Position numbers and translations under genes: made by a program
Shown here: positions 25,730-33,854 of the stretch, in pieces
Position numbering within the stretch: the first letter of the stretch is position 1
Layout of the letters: each line of letters opens with the position of its first letter
Source of the DNA: Acidicapsa dinghuensis
Lineage (GTDB): Bacteria > Acidobacteriota > Terriglobia > Terriglobales > Acidobacteriaceae
Direction: 5' to 3'
Length of the DNA stretch: 64,000 bases
Assembly (NCBI RefSeq): GCF_025685685.1
Contig: NZ_JAGSYH010000009.1
Coordinates: forward strand, 1-64,000
Notes under the pieces: generated by a model
Told to the model about the DNA's origin: nothing
Databases searched by the model: none
The model's input: the letters and a program-made list of their open reading frames with translations, nothing else

Positions 25730-26380
25730 ATGTCCAAGGCCCCCAACTTCAATCGCCTCGCCCTCATCTACCGCTGGCTTGAATACCTCACCTTCGGCCC
25801 ATTCCTGCATCGTTGCCGCACCCATTTCCTTCCTCATCTCGAGCACTGCCGAAACGCCCTCATTCTTGGCGACGGAGACGGCCGCTTCACCGCCGCCCTC
25901 TTGCGCTTCAATCCGGCGATACACGTAACCGCCATCGATGCGAGCCCCGCCATGCTCGCCGCGCTCCGCAAGCGCTGCTCCCCCAGCATCAGCCGCCTCA
26001 CCACACAGACCGCCGACCTGCGTCAGTGGGCACCTGACCCGTCCGCACTCCGCTATGACCTTGTCTGCACACACTTCTTCCTCGATTGCCTCTCCACCGA
26101 AGAAATCGCCGCCATCGCCCATCGCCTAACCCCGGTGTTAGCCCCCAACGCCCTCTGGATCATCTCCGAATTCGCCATTCCATCCACCGCCTTCGGTCAT
26201 TTCGCCGCAGCCCCACTCGTCTGGCTCCTCTACCGCGCCTTTCGCCTGTTAACCGGCCTCCGCCAACAATCCCTCCCCGGCTATCCCTCAGCTCTCACTG
26301 CCTCTGGCTGGTCACTCCAATCGCAAATTCCGCAGCTTCGCGGCCTCCTCAGCAGCCAGCTCTGGCAGCGGGTTTCCTGA
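25730..26380 (+). CDS. Class I SAM-dependent methyltransferase
   Basis: The 216-aa protein has motif I as ALILGDGDGRFTAALL and post-I as VTAIDASPAMLAAL, followed by YDLVCTHFFLDCL and a FGHFAAAPLVWLLYRAFRLLTGL helix typical of small-molecule methyltransferases. The N-terminal FNRLALIYRWLEYLTFGPFL resembles UbiE-like and phospholipid methyltransferases. It follows the UbiA-like gene by one base. A quinone- or prenyl-lipid methylation role fits the pair but is inference. Confidence 0.82.
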   Translation: MSKAPNFNRLALIYRWLEYLTFGPFLHRCRTHFLPHLEHCRNALILGDGDGRFTAALLRFNPAIHVTAIDASPAMLAALRKRCSPSISRLTTQTADLRQWAPDPSALRYDLVCTHFFLDCLSTEEIAAIAHRLTPVLAPNALWIISEFAIPSTAFGHFAAAPLVWLLYRAFRLLTGLRQQSLPGYPSALTASGWSLQSQIPQLRGLLSSQLWQRVS

Positions 26381-26411
26381 TGCCGATGTATCATTGCCAT
26401 CAGAAGCGCCC

Positions 26412-26699
26412 ATGAATCTCCAGATCGAAATCCCGGACGATCTCGCCCACCAGCTCACCTGTGCAGACGCAGATTTGCCGCGCGTCACCATGGAAGCACT
26501 GGCGCTCGAGGGATACCGTTCCGGGCGATTGTCCGACGGTCAGGTGCGGCGCATGCTCGGCTTTGCCTCCCGCCTCCAGGTTCACGCGTTCCTCAAGGAA
26601 CACGGCATCCACCTGCACTATTTCATGTCCGATCTGGATGAGGACCGCTCCACCTCCAGAGGTCTGGAAGATATCTCCGGATATCCGCCTCACGCATGA
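26412..26699 (+). CDS. UPF0175 family antitoxin
   Basis: The 95-aa protein matches UPF0175: MNLQIEIPDDLAHQL, TMEALALEGYRSGRLSDGQVRRMLGF (core LALEGYRSGRLS) and a C-terminal EHGIHLHYFMSDLDEDR. Members are ribbon-helix-helix-like antitoxins that pair with DUF3368 PIN toxins. Its TGA overlaps the ATG of the toxin gene (ATGA at 26696-26699), so the two are translationally coupled. The ATG at 26412 is chosen because the six upstream residues are not part of the family. Confidence 0.85.
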   Translation: MNLQIEIPDDLAHQLTCADADLPRVTMEALALEGYRSGRLSDGQVRRMLGFASRLQVHAFLKEHGIHLHYFMSDLDEDRSTSRGLEDISGYPPHA

Positions 26700-27188
26700 T
26701 CGTTGTCGCCGACACCTCTCCAATCAACTATCTTGTGCTGATCGGTCACATCGAAATTCTGCACCACTTCTACGATCAGGTGGTTGTCCCATCCGCAGTC
26801 TGGGAGGAGCTGCAGGACATGCACACGCCCTTCTCGGTTCGCTTGTGGGCTCTTCGACCACCCAAAATGGCTTATAGTTCGCCAACTCAGCAACACTCCA
26901 GATCCTTCGCTCGATTTTCTCGATCGTGGCGAACGTGATGCCATCGCGCTGGCTCTCGAACTTGAAGCGACTCGCCTCATAGTCGATGAAACACTCGCGC
27001 GTAAAGAAGCCGTCCATAGAAAGTTGGCTGTCATCGGAACGCTGGGAGTCCTTAGAAACGCAGCTCGCGCCAATCTTCTTGACCTGCCCGAAGCACTCTC
27101 CAAACTGGAACAAACCAGCTTTTATGTTGCCCCGGAACTAATCCAGTCACTCCTCGATGAAGACGCACTTTGGAAGAAAGAGCAATAA
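26696..27188 (+). pseudogene. DUF3368 PIN-domain toxin with +1 frameshift
   Basis: The first 56 codons read MIVVADTSPINYLVLIGHI.. VVVPSAVWEELQ.. RLWALRPPK, the N terminus of a DUF3368 VapC-like RNase. The family continues in the next frame with WLIVRQLSN, LDRGERDAIALALELEATRLIVDE, KLAVIGTLGVLRNAARANLLDLP to a stop at 27188. One extra A in AAAA (26864-26867, in cccAAAAtgg) separates them. Removing it restores PPKWLIVRQLSN and one ORF of about 163 residues with all acidic PIN positions kept (Asp6, Glu in VWEEL, Asp/Glu of DRGE, Asp of VDE). The lesion may be true inactivation or a homopolymer read error. Confidence 0.85.
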
Positions 27189-27353
27189 CGCACTCTCTTA
27201 TCCGCTTCTCCTGCAACATGTTTCTCCGTCAAGCGCCCAGGCAGGTGATTATCACCGTAATTTCTTGCCACCCGTCCAACATCCGGCATACGATCTTGGA
27301 AACGGTTCCATGCGCTGAGCCGCATGGACCGGCATGACACGGAGGACTCCTTC

Positions 27354-28220
27354 ATGGCCGCCATCATCGAACCCGCAGCAGCCGCAATCGCCGCCAAAAC
27401 CGAAGAACAATGGGACGAGTTCGTCTCTGGCCGCTACCGCGAAGGCAAATCCGAAGAAGAGTTCCGCGTCTATGACGCTCAGGCCAATCCCGGCGTCGCT
27501 GAGTTCTACCGCATCAATCACGCCCACCAGACCCTCGATTTCGTCCTCGCCAAAGAGGCTGAGTTCCTGCCTCTGAAGAAAGCCGAAATGGGCATCTGGG
27601 AGGCCGCCGACTTCCTCAACAACCTCGTCGACGACAGCGACCCCGACACCGACCTCTCGCAGACCGAGCACCTGCTCCAGACCTCCGAAGCCATCCGCAA
27701 AGACGGCCACCCTCGCTGGATGGTCGCCGCAGGCTTCGTCCACGACCTCGCCAAAGTCCTCTGCCTTTGGGGCGAACCGCAATGGGCCGTCGTCGGCGAC
27801 ACTTTCCCCGTCGGCTGCGCCTTCTCAAGCAAAGTCGTCTTCCCTGAATATTTCGCCGCCAACCCCGATGTGACCCACCCCGTATTCAGCACCAAATACG
27901 GCATCTATGCGCCCAACTGCGGCCTCGACAAGGTCCACATGTCCTGGGGACACGACTGCTACGGCGCAAAAGTGATGGAGCCCTACCTGCCCGAAGAGGC
28001 CATCTACATGCTCCGTTACCACTCCTTCTACGCCTGCCATCGCGAAGGAGCCTACAGCTACCTAATGAACGATCACGACCGCGCGATGTTCGAATGGGTC
28101 AAGAAGTTCAACCCCTACGACCTCTACAGCAAAGGCCGCGCCAAGCCCAACATTGCCGAGATCAAGCCCTACTACGACGAACTCTTCACCGAGTTCTTCC
28201 CCGCCAAAATCGCCTGGTAG
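27354..28220 (+). CDS. Myo-inositol oxygenase (MIOX)
   Basis: MIOX cleaves myo-inositol with O2 to D-glucuronate using a di-iron centre. The 288-aa product keeps all six iron ligands of the animal enzyme in register: His106 (TEHLLQTSEAIR), His130 and Asp131 (GFVHDLAKV), His200 (SWGHDCY), His223 (YHSFYACH) and Asp256 (NPYDLYSK). Substrate-binding blocks such as VVGDTFPVGC and STKYGIYAPNCGLDKVHMSWGHD (core GIYAPNCGLD) are also intact. The ATG at 27354 follows CGGAGG, so an upstream ATG at 27324 is not used. No uronate pathway genes lie nearby. The GH29 gene follows after 257 bp. Confidence 0.93.
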   Translation: MAAIIEPAAAAIAAKTEEQWDEFVSGRYREGKSEEEFRVYDAQANPGVAEFYRINHAHQTLDFVLAKEAEFLPLKKAEMGIWEAADFLNNLVDDSDPDTDLSQTEHLLQTSEAIRKDGHPRWMVAAGFVHDLAKVLCLWGEPQWAVVGDTFPVGCAFSSKVVFPEYFAANPDVTHPVFSTKYGIYAPNCGLDKVHMSWGHDCYGAKVMEPYLPEEAIYMLRYHSFYACHREGAYSYLMNDHDRAMFEWVKKFNPYDLYSKGRAKPNIAEIKPYYDELFTEFFPAKIAW

Positions 28221-28477
28221 TTAGGAGATTTTTCGGAAGGATCAGCCATCTTCAAAGGCTGCGGAAAACCCATGCGATCGCTTGTTTTGAAAGGGCACGG
28301 CTTCAGCCGTGCCGTTAAATCCACTCAGATCAATGGGCTTCAGCCCCTGAGGGATGTTTTTTCGCATCCTCTGCTCCAAAAAACCCGATTTTCCCACCTC
28401 ACGCCCTAACCTTTCGCGCTCGGTCGGGAATCACCGCTGTCTAATCCCCCTCCCTCCTGCCGTACATTGGATACATT
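28221..28477. other. Intergenic hairpins between MIOX and fucosidase genes
   Basis: A perfect hairpin GGCACGGCT-tc-AGCCGTGCC (28294-28313) is followed by GGGCTTCAGCCCC (28335-28347) and a T-run (28356-28361). The second could terminate MIOX transcription. The 'gggcttcagcccc' unit also occurs near 1206-1216, so these are members of a dispersed repeat family. Confidence 0.6.
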
Positions 28478-29821
28478 ATGAAATCTCTCCTCCTCGCCGC
28501 CGCGCTGCTCGCCACCACCCCGGCAATCGCTCAGAATTTCTCCGATCTAAAGCCCACCCCGCAGCAGACTGCCTGGCAGGACCTCGAATTTGGCGTCATC
28601 ATCCACTTCTCAACCAACACCTTCCTTGATCGAGAATGGGGCGACGGCACCGCCGACCCCTCCGTCTTCAACCCCACCGACTTCGACCCCGACCAGTGGA
28701 TGCAGGCCATCAAGGCCTCCGGCGCCAAATACGTCGTCCTCGTCGCCAAGCACCATGATGGATTCTGCCTCTGGCCTACAGACCAGACTGATTATTCCAT
28801 CAAGAAAAGTCCCTGGAAAAACGGCAAAGGAGACGTCGTCGGCGACGTAGCCCGCGCCGCCCACAAATACGGCCTGCAGTTCGGCGTCTACCTTTCGCCA
28901 TGGGACCGCCACGACCCCCGCTACAAAGACCCCGCCGGCCCCGCCGCGTATGACAAGTACTACAACGCCGAGCTTGAAGAACTAGCCTCCCACTACGGCA
29001 ACCTCGTCGAGTTCTGGCTCGATGGCGCAGGCTCCGCAGGTCACGTCTACGACTTCAAAAAGATCATCGAAACCCTACGCACCTACCAGCCCAACGCCAT
29101 CGTCTTCGCCGACACCGGCCTCTTCGAATACGGCGACGCCCGCTGGGTCGGCACCGAAAGCGGCCGCGTCCCCTACGAGAACTGGAACGTCATCGACCGC
29201 CACGGATACCTCCGCTGGCGTCCCGTCGAAGCCGACACACCCCTGCGCGACCTCCACTGGTTCTGGCATCCCAACGACGAAAAATCCCTCAAGTCCCTCG
29301 ACGAGCTCCTAACCACCTGGGACGACACCGTAGGCCACGGCGCGCAGCTCATGCTTGGCCTCGCCCCCGACCGCCGCGGCCTCCTGCCCGACTCCGACGT
29401 AGCCCGCCTGAAAGAATTCGGCGAAGCCCTCCGCCAGCGCTACAGCCACAACCTGATGGCCGAGCGCAACACAACCACCGTCGAGGAATCCGCGGCCCTG
29501 GACAACAACCCCGACACCTTCTGGTCCGCACCCGCAGGTTCTCACCACTCCGAACTGGTAGCCACATTCCCCCACCCCATCACCTTCAACCGCTCCCTAA
29601 CAATGGAGTGGCTAAACGACGGCCAGCACATCCAGAAATACTCCATCGATATCTGGGATGAACAAAAGAAGGAGTGGCGCTCAGTAGCTGCAGCCCAGGC
29701 CATAGGCCACGAAAAGATAGACAAGTTCGAAGAAGTAACCACCACCCGAGTCCGCTTGAATATTCTAAGCAGCACTGAGGCAGCAGAAATCCGCGAATTC
29801 CAGCTTTACGAAATCAAGTGA
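28478..29821 (+). CDS. Secreted GH29 alpha-L-fucosidase with discoidin-like domain
   Basis: The 447-aa protein removes alpha-linked fucose from glycans. A signal peptide (1-19) ends AIAQ. The (beta/alpha)8 domain shows the GH29 blocks FGVIIHFS, VLVAKHHDGFCLWP and FGVYLSPWDRH, and the catalytic nucleophile Asp182 in VEFWLDGAG. A C-terminal beta domain (about 320-447) resembles F5/8 type C (discoidin) modules, with NNPDTFWSAPAGS. The acid/base residue is not fixed in this family and I cannot assign it. It ends before a long hairpin at 29866-29907. Confidence 0.88.
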   Translation: MKSLLLAAALLATTPAIAQNFSDLKPTPQQTAWQDLEFGVIIHFSTNTFLDREWGDGTADPSVFNPTDFDPDQWMQAIKASGAKYVVLVAKHHDGFCLWPTDQTDYSIKKSPWKNGKGDVVGDVARAAHKYGLQFGVYLSPWDRHDPRYKDPAGPAAYDKYYNAELEELASHYGNLVEFWLDGAGSAGHVYDFKKIIETLRTYQPNAIVFADTGLFEYGDARWVGTESGRVPYENWNVIDRHGYLRWRPVEADTPLRDLHWFWHPNDEKSLKSLDELLTTWDDTVGHGAQLMLGLAPDRRGLLPDSDVARLKEFGEALRQRYSHNLMAERNTTTVEESAALDNNPDTFWSAPAGSHHSELVATFPHPITFNRSLTMEWLNDGQHIQKYSIDIWDEQKKEWRSVAAAQAIGHEKIDKFEEVTTTRVRLNILSSTEAAEIREFQLYEIK

Positions 29822-29865
29822 CATCCAAAACAGTCAGCCTTCAGTATGTTCACATTCCCTCCAAA

Positions 29866-29907
29866 TGGGTACCCGAGGTCCGAGAATTGAGACCCTACGG
29901 GTACCCA
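29866..29907. terminator. Inverted repeat between convergent genes
   Basis: TGGGTACCCGAGGTC (29866-29880) pairs with GACCCTACGGGTACCCA (29891-29907) with two bulged bases and a 10-nt loop. It lies between the fucosidase stop and the 3' end of the SEC-C gene, so it may terminate both. Confidence 0.5.
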
Positions 29908-29959
29908 GGCGCTGTAATTGGATTTGTATGCCGAGACATGGGCCACGCCGGCCGTTCAT

Positions 29960-30790
29960 TTATCGAGATATAGCCAACTTGGCTTTATCAAGTGGGCGAT
30001 GACAACTCTTGTAAGTGCTTCCACTACCGCACCAGCACTGCTGATTAGGGCCGATGAATTTGAGATGAGTAGCCGGATTGAATGCTCGCGCTGTTGGTCC
30101 GGGCCAGTATCCGGACCAGTAGTCTAGCATGATCATTCTCCTAGGATCGCCCGCAAACACGACTGAAGGCATGTCATTAATGAGCGTTTCTCCCGGCAGT
30201 AAGACTCGGAGCAATACGCCATTGGGTGGGAATCCACGGAAAAGTTGGCGCGTTCGAAGCCAAACTAAGTGCCTCGCGGTATAGATCGTAAGTTGATTGA
30301 GGAATTTGGAAATGTCATCCCGCCGCGGATCATATTCGAACTCGGATGCTGAGTATATACACAGACCTGGAATCCTTTTGCCTTCATATTCGATTAGCTG
30401 GTCGTAGCGCGGATGAGGATGAACCAAGCCATAATGCTCAGCAAAGAGCGGATCAAGCAAGTATGCCCTCGGATGCGCTGGTAATGGCTGAATTAAGATT
30501 AGTAGCCGACACCTCACTGTCATGTTGACTAAGAGCGGGTCCGCCCAATGAGCTTTCATCGGTAACTCTTCCCGCAGTCTGCCGCCATGAAGCCATATCG
30601 TCTTACCTTCCTCAAGGCGATGCAGGAAGCCGCGGGCCGATTCGTCGGAAGAGAATGGTTGAATCTCACCAACCCAAGCGCTGGTTGCGGTCGTTTGATC
30701 TGGTTTCCGCGTCTGGGCAAATTGAGGATAGTCGACTGCGAGGGACGCCGCTTGGTATGGCGTCCTCGCAGTAGTTACGGCCGCCCCCAC
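29960..30790 (-). CDS. SEC-C protein with E2 (UBC)-like domain, candidate conjugation factor
   Basis: The 276-aa protein ends in a clear SEC-C zinc motif (NQQCWCGSGSTYKSCHRPL). The middle has HPHPRYDQLIE, GLCIYSASEFEYDP and LTIYTARHLVWLRTRQLFRG. That order resembles prokaryotic E2-like enzymes (families found with CBASS and Bil systems), which have a short His/Pro motif, a catalytic Cys in LCLY-type context and a helix WL..YE.W..TG. I read Cys in GLCIY as the candidate active Cys. This is pattern-based inference; the protein may be something else. The GTG start overlaps the stop of the DUF3892 gene (TAGTG). A TTG at 30805 is an alternative. Confidence 0.55.
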   Translation of the reverse strand: MGAAVTTARTPYQAASLAVDYPQFAQTRKPDQTTATSAWVGEIQPFSSDESARGFLHRLEEGKTIWLHGGRLREELPMKAHWADPLLVNMTVRCRLLILIQPLPAHPRAYLLDPLFAEHYGLVHPHPRYDQLIEYEGKRIPGLCIYSASEFEYDPRRDDISKFLNQLTIYTARHLVWLRTRQLFRGFPPNGVLLRVLLPGETLINDMPSVVFAGDPRRMIMLDYWSGYWPGPTARAFNPATHLKFIGPNQQCWCGSGSTYKSCHRPLDKAKLAISR

Positions 30791-31155
30791 TAGAGCGACC
30801 GCCAATCTGCACCAACACTATGTGAACGAGCCGGTTGAACTGGTCGGTAAGGTGGCGGAGATACTTGAATGGGTTTCGGCTGGCAATCGGGAAGTGCGCC
30901 AAGATTATCGGTGATGATGCCATCACGTCGGGTGATTAAGAACTTACGACCCTCACGTCTCTCGACCTCAACGACTGCTTGGTGCCCTAGCGCATCGCGG
31001 ACAATGAACCGAGTCTCTCCAGCTTCGATCTGCCGTATCGCCTCGTCTTCGCTTATACGCAGTTCAGCACCTGTGATGGCGTCGATACCTCCGACTGCCT
31101 CAATACGCCCTTCGGGCGCGCTTTTGCTCTTACATCGGACCAGTATGGTCTTCAT
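30790..31155 (-). CDS. DUF3892 protein
   Basis: The 121-aa protein starts MKTILVRCKSKSAPEGRIEAVGG and follows DUF3892: IEAVGGIDAITG, LRISEDEAIRQIEAGETRFIV, then KFLITRRDGIITDNLGALPDC. A Pro-rich tail (about 93-110) follows. DUF3892 is a small domain of unknown function that recurs in mobile and defence contexts. AAGGGGAA before the ATG at 31155 supports the start over a TTG at 31224. Its stop overlaps the start of the SEC-C gene, so the two are coupled. Confidence 0.72.
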   Translation of the reverse strand: MKTILVRCKSKSAPEGRIEAVGGIDAITGAELRISEDEAIRQIEAGETRFIVRDALGHQAVVEVERREGRKFLITRRDGIITDNLGALPDCQPKPIQVSPPPYRPVQPARSHSVGADWRSL

Positions 31156-31549
31156 TGCGTTCCCCTTGGTTCTCCAGTTCAGCATGCGGAACTGGGTGGA
31201 GGGTTTCACCGGTTGGCGAGGCACGCAATGAGCTCGGGCTATGGCATCATAGACCGCAGGGCCGCTTCATAGCATGGAGTGGCGGGTGAACCGTTGGTTC
31301 GCCACCCGATGCCGGTCCGCCTCTAACGGACCGGCATCCTCTTTTCCCCACCCAAAGGAACATAAACCGAGCTGTTGGGCGGAGTAGCATCGCGTATAGC
31401 GTAACCAAGGACCAAAAGTATTGTCAAGTTGACTATGATCATCGACTTAAAATGTCGGTAAAACCGACAAAATTCCTTAATCTATTGACAAACGCGATAC
31501 TTTGTTGAAAATATTCAGTGTGGGATCTGTGGAAAAAAGAGCGGAACTG
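31156..31549. promoter_or_regulatory. Divergent control region of the DUF3892 and XRE operons
   Basis: This 394-bp region separates two divergent operons. GATGCCGGTCCG (31309-31320) pairs with CGGACCGGCATC (31328-31339), a 12-bp stem followed by CTCTTTTCC. Next to it a bulged hairpin lies at about 31279-31305. A palindrome GTCAAGTTGAC (31423-31433), an imperfect dyad centred on ATGATCAT (31426-31448) and TGTCGGT-AAA-ACCGACA (31453-31469) are likely operators. A -35 box TTGACA (31485-31490) with AT-rich -10 candidates near 31509 points into the XRE gene. Confidence 0.6.
31453..31469. promoter_or_regulatory. Operator-like palindrome upstream of the XRE gene
   Basis: TGTCGGT-AAA-ACCGACA is a perfect 7-bp inverted repeat with a 3-nt spacer, 16 bp upstream of the TTGACA box. 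Its position fits autoregulation by the XRE protein. Confidence 0.55.
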
Positions 31550-31921
31550 ATGAAAATTTCCGCAGCTGTCAATGAAGCGTTCGGTGCCAAGCTCAGGTGG
31601 CATCGAAGATCACGGGATATCTCACAAGGAGAACTTGCCGCCCGCGTAGGTTTGTCACGCGTCACAGTTGCGACTATTGAGGCAGGCAAGCAAAACACAC
31701 AACTGCAGCATGTGTTCCTTTTTGCTCGGGCGTTGGATGTCCCAATCTCCGACTTGGTGCCAAGTATTCAAGAGGTTGAGCAGAGGCATCATGCTCCGGT
31801 CGACATTGGTTCCGGTGGAATCGTCATGTCGGACCTGTTTTTTTTGCAGGACGCGCGGGAATTGCTGCGGCAACTAAAGGATGGAGCCGATGAGCACCCA
31901 TTGGACGAAACAACAGATTGA
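31550..31921 (+). CDS. XRE-family transcriptional regulator, ImmR-like
   Basis: The 123-aa protein has an HTH_3 domain: AKLRWHRRSRDISQGELAARVGLSRVTVATIEAGKQN (core QGELAARVGLSRVTVATIE), then LQHVFLFARALDVPISDLV. The ATG at 31550 follows GAGCGGA and lies downstream of the predicted transcription start near 31520, so earlier in-frame TTG (31502) is unlikely. It overlaps the ImmA-type gene by 32 bp. XRE/ImmA pairs in integrative elements repress element genes until the protease cleaves the repressor. Confidence 0.85.
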   Translation: MKISAAVNEAFGAKLRWHRRSRDISQGELAARVGLSRVTVATIEAGKQNTQLQHVFLFARALDVPISDLVPSIQEVEQRHHAPVDIGSGGIVMSDLFFLQDARELLRQLKDGADEHPLDETTD

Positions 31922-32435
31922 GAGTATGACCCGAGAGCTACTCGTTGAGCTTGGAGTTGACCGGGTACCTGTACCGGTCGAGTTTATAGCTAGAGCTAAG
32001 GGCCTACCAATCGTAGAGAGCAACATGGAAGCTGAAGTTTCGGGAGCTCTGATCAAGAGCGGAAATCTTCGCGGGATTGCGATCAATGCTTCTAATGCTC
32101 CCGTACGAAAGCGCTTCACGATCGCCCACGAACTTGGTCACCATCTAATGAACCACATCGACAAAGACCACATCGACTGGGAATTTACTGTTATACGAAG
32201 GGATGGGCTATCCTCTGAGGCGCAAGACGATCAAGAGATGGCTGCTAATTCATTTGCAGCAAACCTGTTAATGCCAAAGCATCAATTAAGGCAAGATATG
32301 GAGAGGTACAGGCGCTTTAATGGTGAAATTCGTATGGACGAAGCGGACGTCGCTCTGCTGGCCAAGAAGTATCGCGTCAGCACCGTGGCGATGAATTACC
32401 GGCTTCAGAATCTTGGTTTTCTATCTTGGGCTTGA
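31890..32435 (+). CDS. ImmA/IrrE family metallopeptidase
   Basis: The 181-aa protein has the zinc motif HELGHH in RFTIAHELGHHLMNHID and a downstream Glu in EMAANSFAANLLMP, the full gluzincin-type set. The C terminus ends with a helix-turn-like YRVSTVAMNYRLQNLGFL. ImmA proteins cleave a partner XRE repressor; IrrE (PprI) controls DNA-damage response in Deinococcus. The ATG at 31890 has AAGGA at a good distance; one at 31881 is possible. Confidence 0.88.
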   Translation: MSTHWTKQQIESMTRELLVELGVDRVPVPVEFIARAKGLPIVESNMEAEVSGALIKSGNLRGIAINASNAPVRKRFTIAHELGHHLMNHIDKDHIDWEFTVIRRDGLSSEAQDDQEMAANSFAANLLMPKHQLRQDMERYRRFNGEIRMDEADVALLAKKYRVSTVAMNYRLQNLGFLSWA

Positions 32436-32639
32436 CGTAAATCTATAGACCTCCGGATGTGTGTCGGCCGAGGGCCTAAGTCCAGGACGTACATTCCACC
32501 ACAAAATCAAGGGCCCCAGGCTTCACTTCTGAGACCTGGGCACCTCCACATCCACGACTTCCACGTCTATTCCATCCTCCTGCCGCGTCTATCCACCAGC
32601 AAGAAACCTCCAGCCCACAAGATGGAAATGAGGCCCAAC

Positions 32640-33566
32640 ATGCACTCACTCAAACCATCGCTGGCAGCCCTGCTTCTCCTGCTCGTTCTCTCACCCCACC
32701 CAGCAAAAGCTCAATCCTGCGGAGCTACCAGCATCGCCGTCCAGGTCCTCGGCTCCGGCGGCCCGGAGTACCAGGACAAGCGCGCCTCCACCAGCTACCT
32801 CATCTGGGACCACGGCACCCCACGCATCATCCTCGACGCCGGAGGCGGCAGCGCTCTCCGCTTCGGCGAAAGCGGCGCACAGATCTCCCAGCTCGACGTC
32901 TTCCTCTTCAGCCACTTCCACATCGATCACACCAGCGACTTCCCCGCGCTGATCTTCTCCTCCTGGTTTGAAGACCGCATCCGCCCTCTGCCCGTCTACG
33001 GCCCTCCCGGCAATGAATTCATGCCCTCCACCACCGAGTTCGTGCACGATCTCTTCAGCGATCCCCACGGAGCCTGGCGTTACCTAAGCGACCTAACCGA
33101 TCCCCACGCGCAGGGGACCTATCAGCTACAACCGCACGACGTCGCCGCCGGAGCAACGCCGGTATTGGTCTTTCGCAATGACCACATGGCGCTGTACGCC
33201 GTACGCGTCATTCACGGCGCTTTTCCCGCACTCGCCTGGCGTGTAGAAATCGGCGGCAAGCGCATCGTCTTCAGCGGAGACACCAACGGAGAAGGCGGCG
33301 GCCTAACTCAACTCGCAACCAACGCCGACCTCTTTGTCGCCCACAACGCCGTCCCCGAAAGCGCCTCCGGCGTGGAACGCCGCCTCCACATGCCGCCCTC
33401 CGTCATCGGCACCATCGCCGGCAGCGCCCACGTCCACCAACTGGTGCTCGCTCATCGCATGCTTCGTACGTTAGGAAAGGAAGCCGAAACCCAAACCGAA
33501 ATCCGCCGCCACTACGCGGGCCCCGTCGCCTTTGCCAATGACCTCGATTGCTTCCCCGTAAAGTGA
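32640..33566 (+). CDS. Secreted metallo-beta-lactamase-fold hydrolase
   Basis: The 308-aa protein has a signal peptide (1-25, ending AKAQS) and an MBL fold. Visible motifs are QVLGSGGPEYQDKRASTSYLI, the metal motif FSHFHIDHTSDFPALIF (HFHIDH), VIHGAFPALAWRVE, FSGDTNGEG (bridging Asp) and LAHRML. The arrangement resembles RNase Z/arylsulfatase-type AtsA hydrolases, but export argues for a periplasmic substrate. Three ATGs (32622, 32628, 32640) are possible; GAGG precedes the last. A hairpin (32509-32541) lies upstream. Confidence 0.8.
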   Translation: MHSLKPSLAALLLLLVLSPHPAKAQSCGATSIAVQVLGSGGPEYQDKRASTSYLIWDHGTPRIILDAGGGSALRFGESGAQISQLDVFLFSHFHIDHTSDFPALIFSSWFEDRIRPLPVYGPPGNEFMPSTTEFVHDLFSDPHGAWRYLSDLTDPHAQGTYQLQPHDVAAGATPVLVFRNDHMALYAVRVIHGAFPALAWRVEIGGKRIVFSGDTNGEGGGLTQLATNADLFVAHNAVPESASGVERRLHMPPSVIGTIAGSAHVHQLVLAHRMLRTLGKEAETQTEIRRHYAGPVAFANDLDCFPVK

Positions 33567-33854
33567 GATAACTGCTCCCGGTACATACTGGGTGTCTACT
33601 CGCTACGCCGGGGTCGTCGTTGCCGAAAATTATCACTCAATCCGGCACAACAGATCTGACACAGCTAACCCCGTGTAAAGAAACAGCGCAACCTGCTCTG
33701 GCGCCCGAGCACAAGAACACTCTCCTCATGACCGCAAAAGAAGATTATGCACTTCACACAGAACGAGAATTCCGGCATAATGGGGTTGCCGTGACAGGGC
33801 AGAAAAGGTAAAACTGCATTGTTTTCGATTAGATAGAAGAGGTACAGTTAAATC
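33567..33854. other. Intergenic region before the tRNA-like gene
   Basis: No supported gene in 288 bp. A 63-codon frame (33620-33811) has no ribosome binding site or recognisable product. I see no clear terminator. Confidence 0.5.

Noticed and set aside
33620..33811. 63-codon plus-strand frame
   Set aside because: It has no ribosome binding site and no recognisable product; composition does not differ from random intergenic frames.
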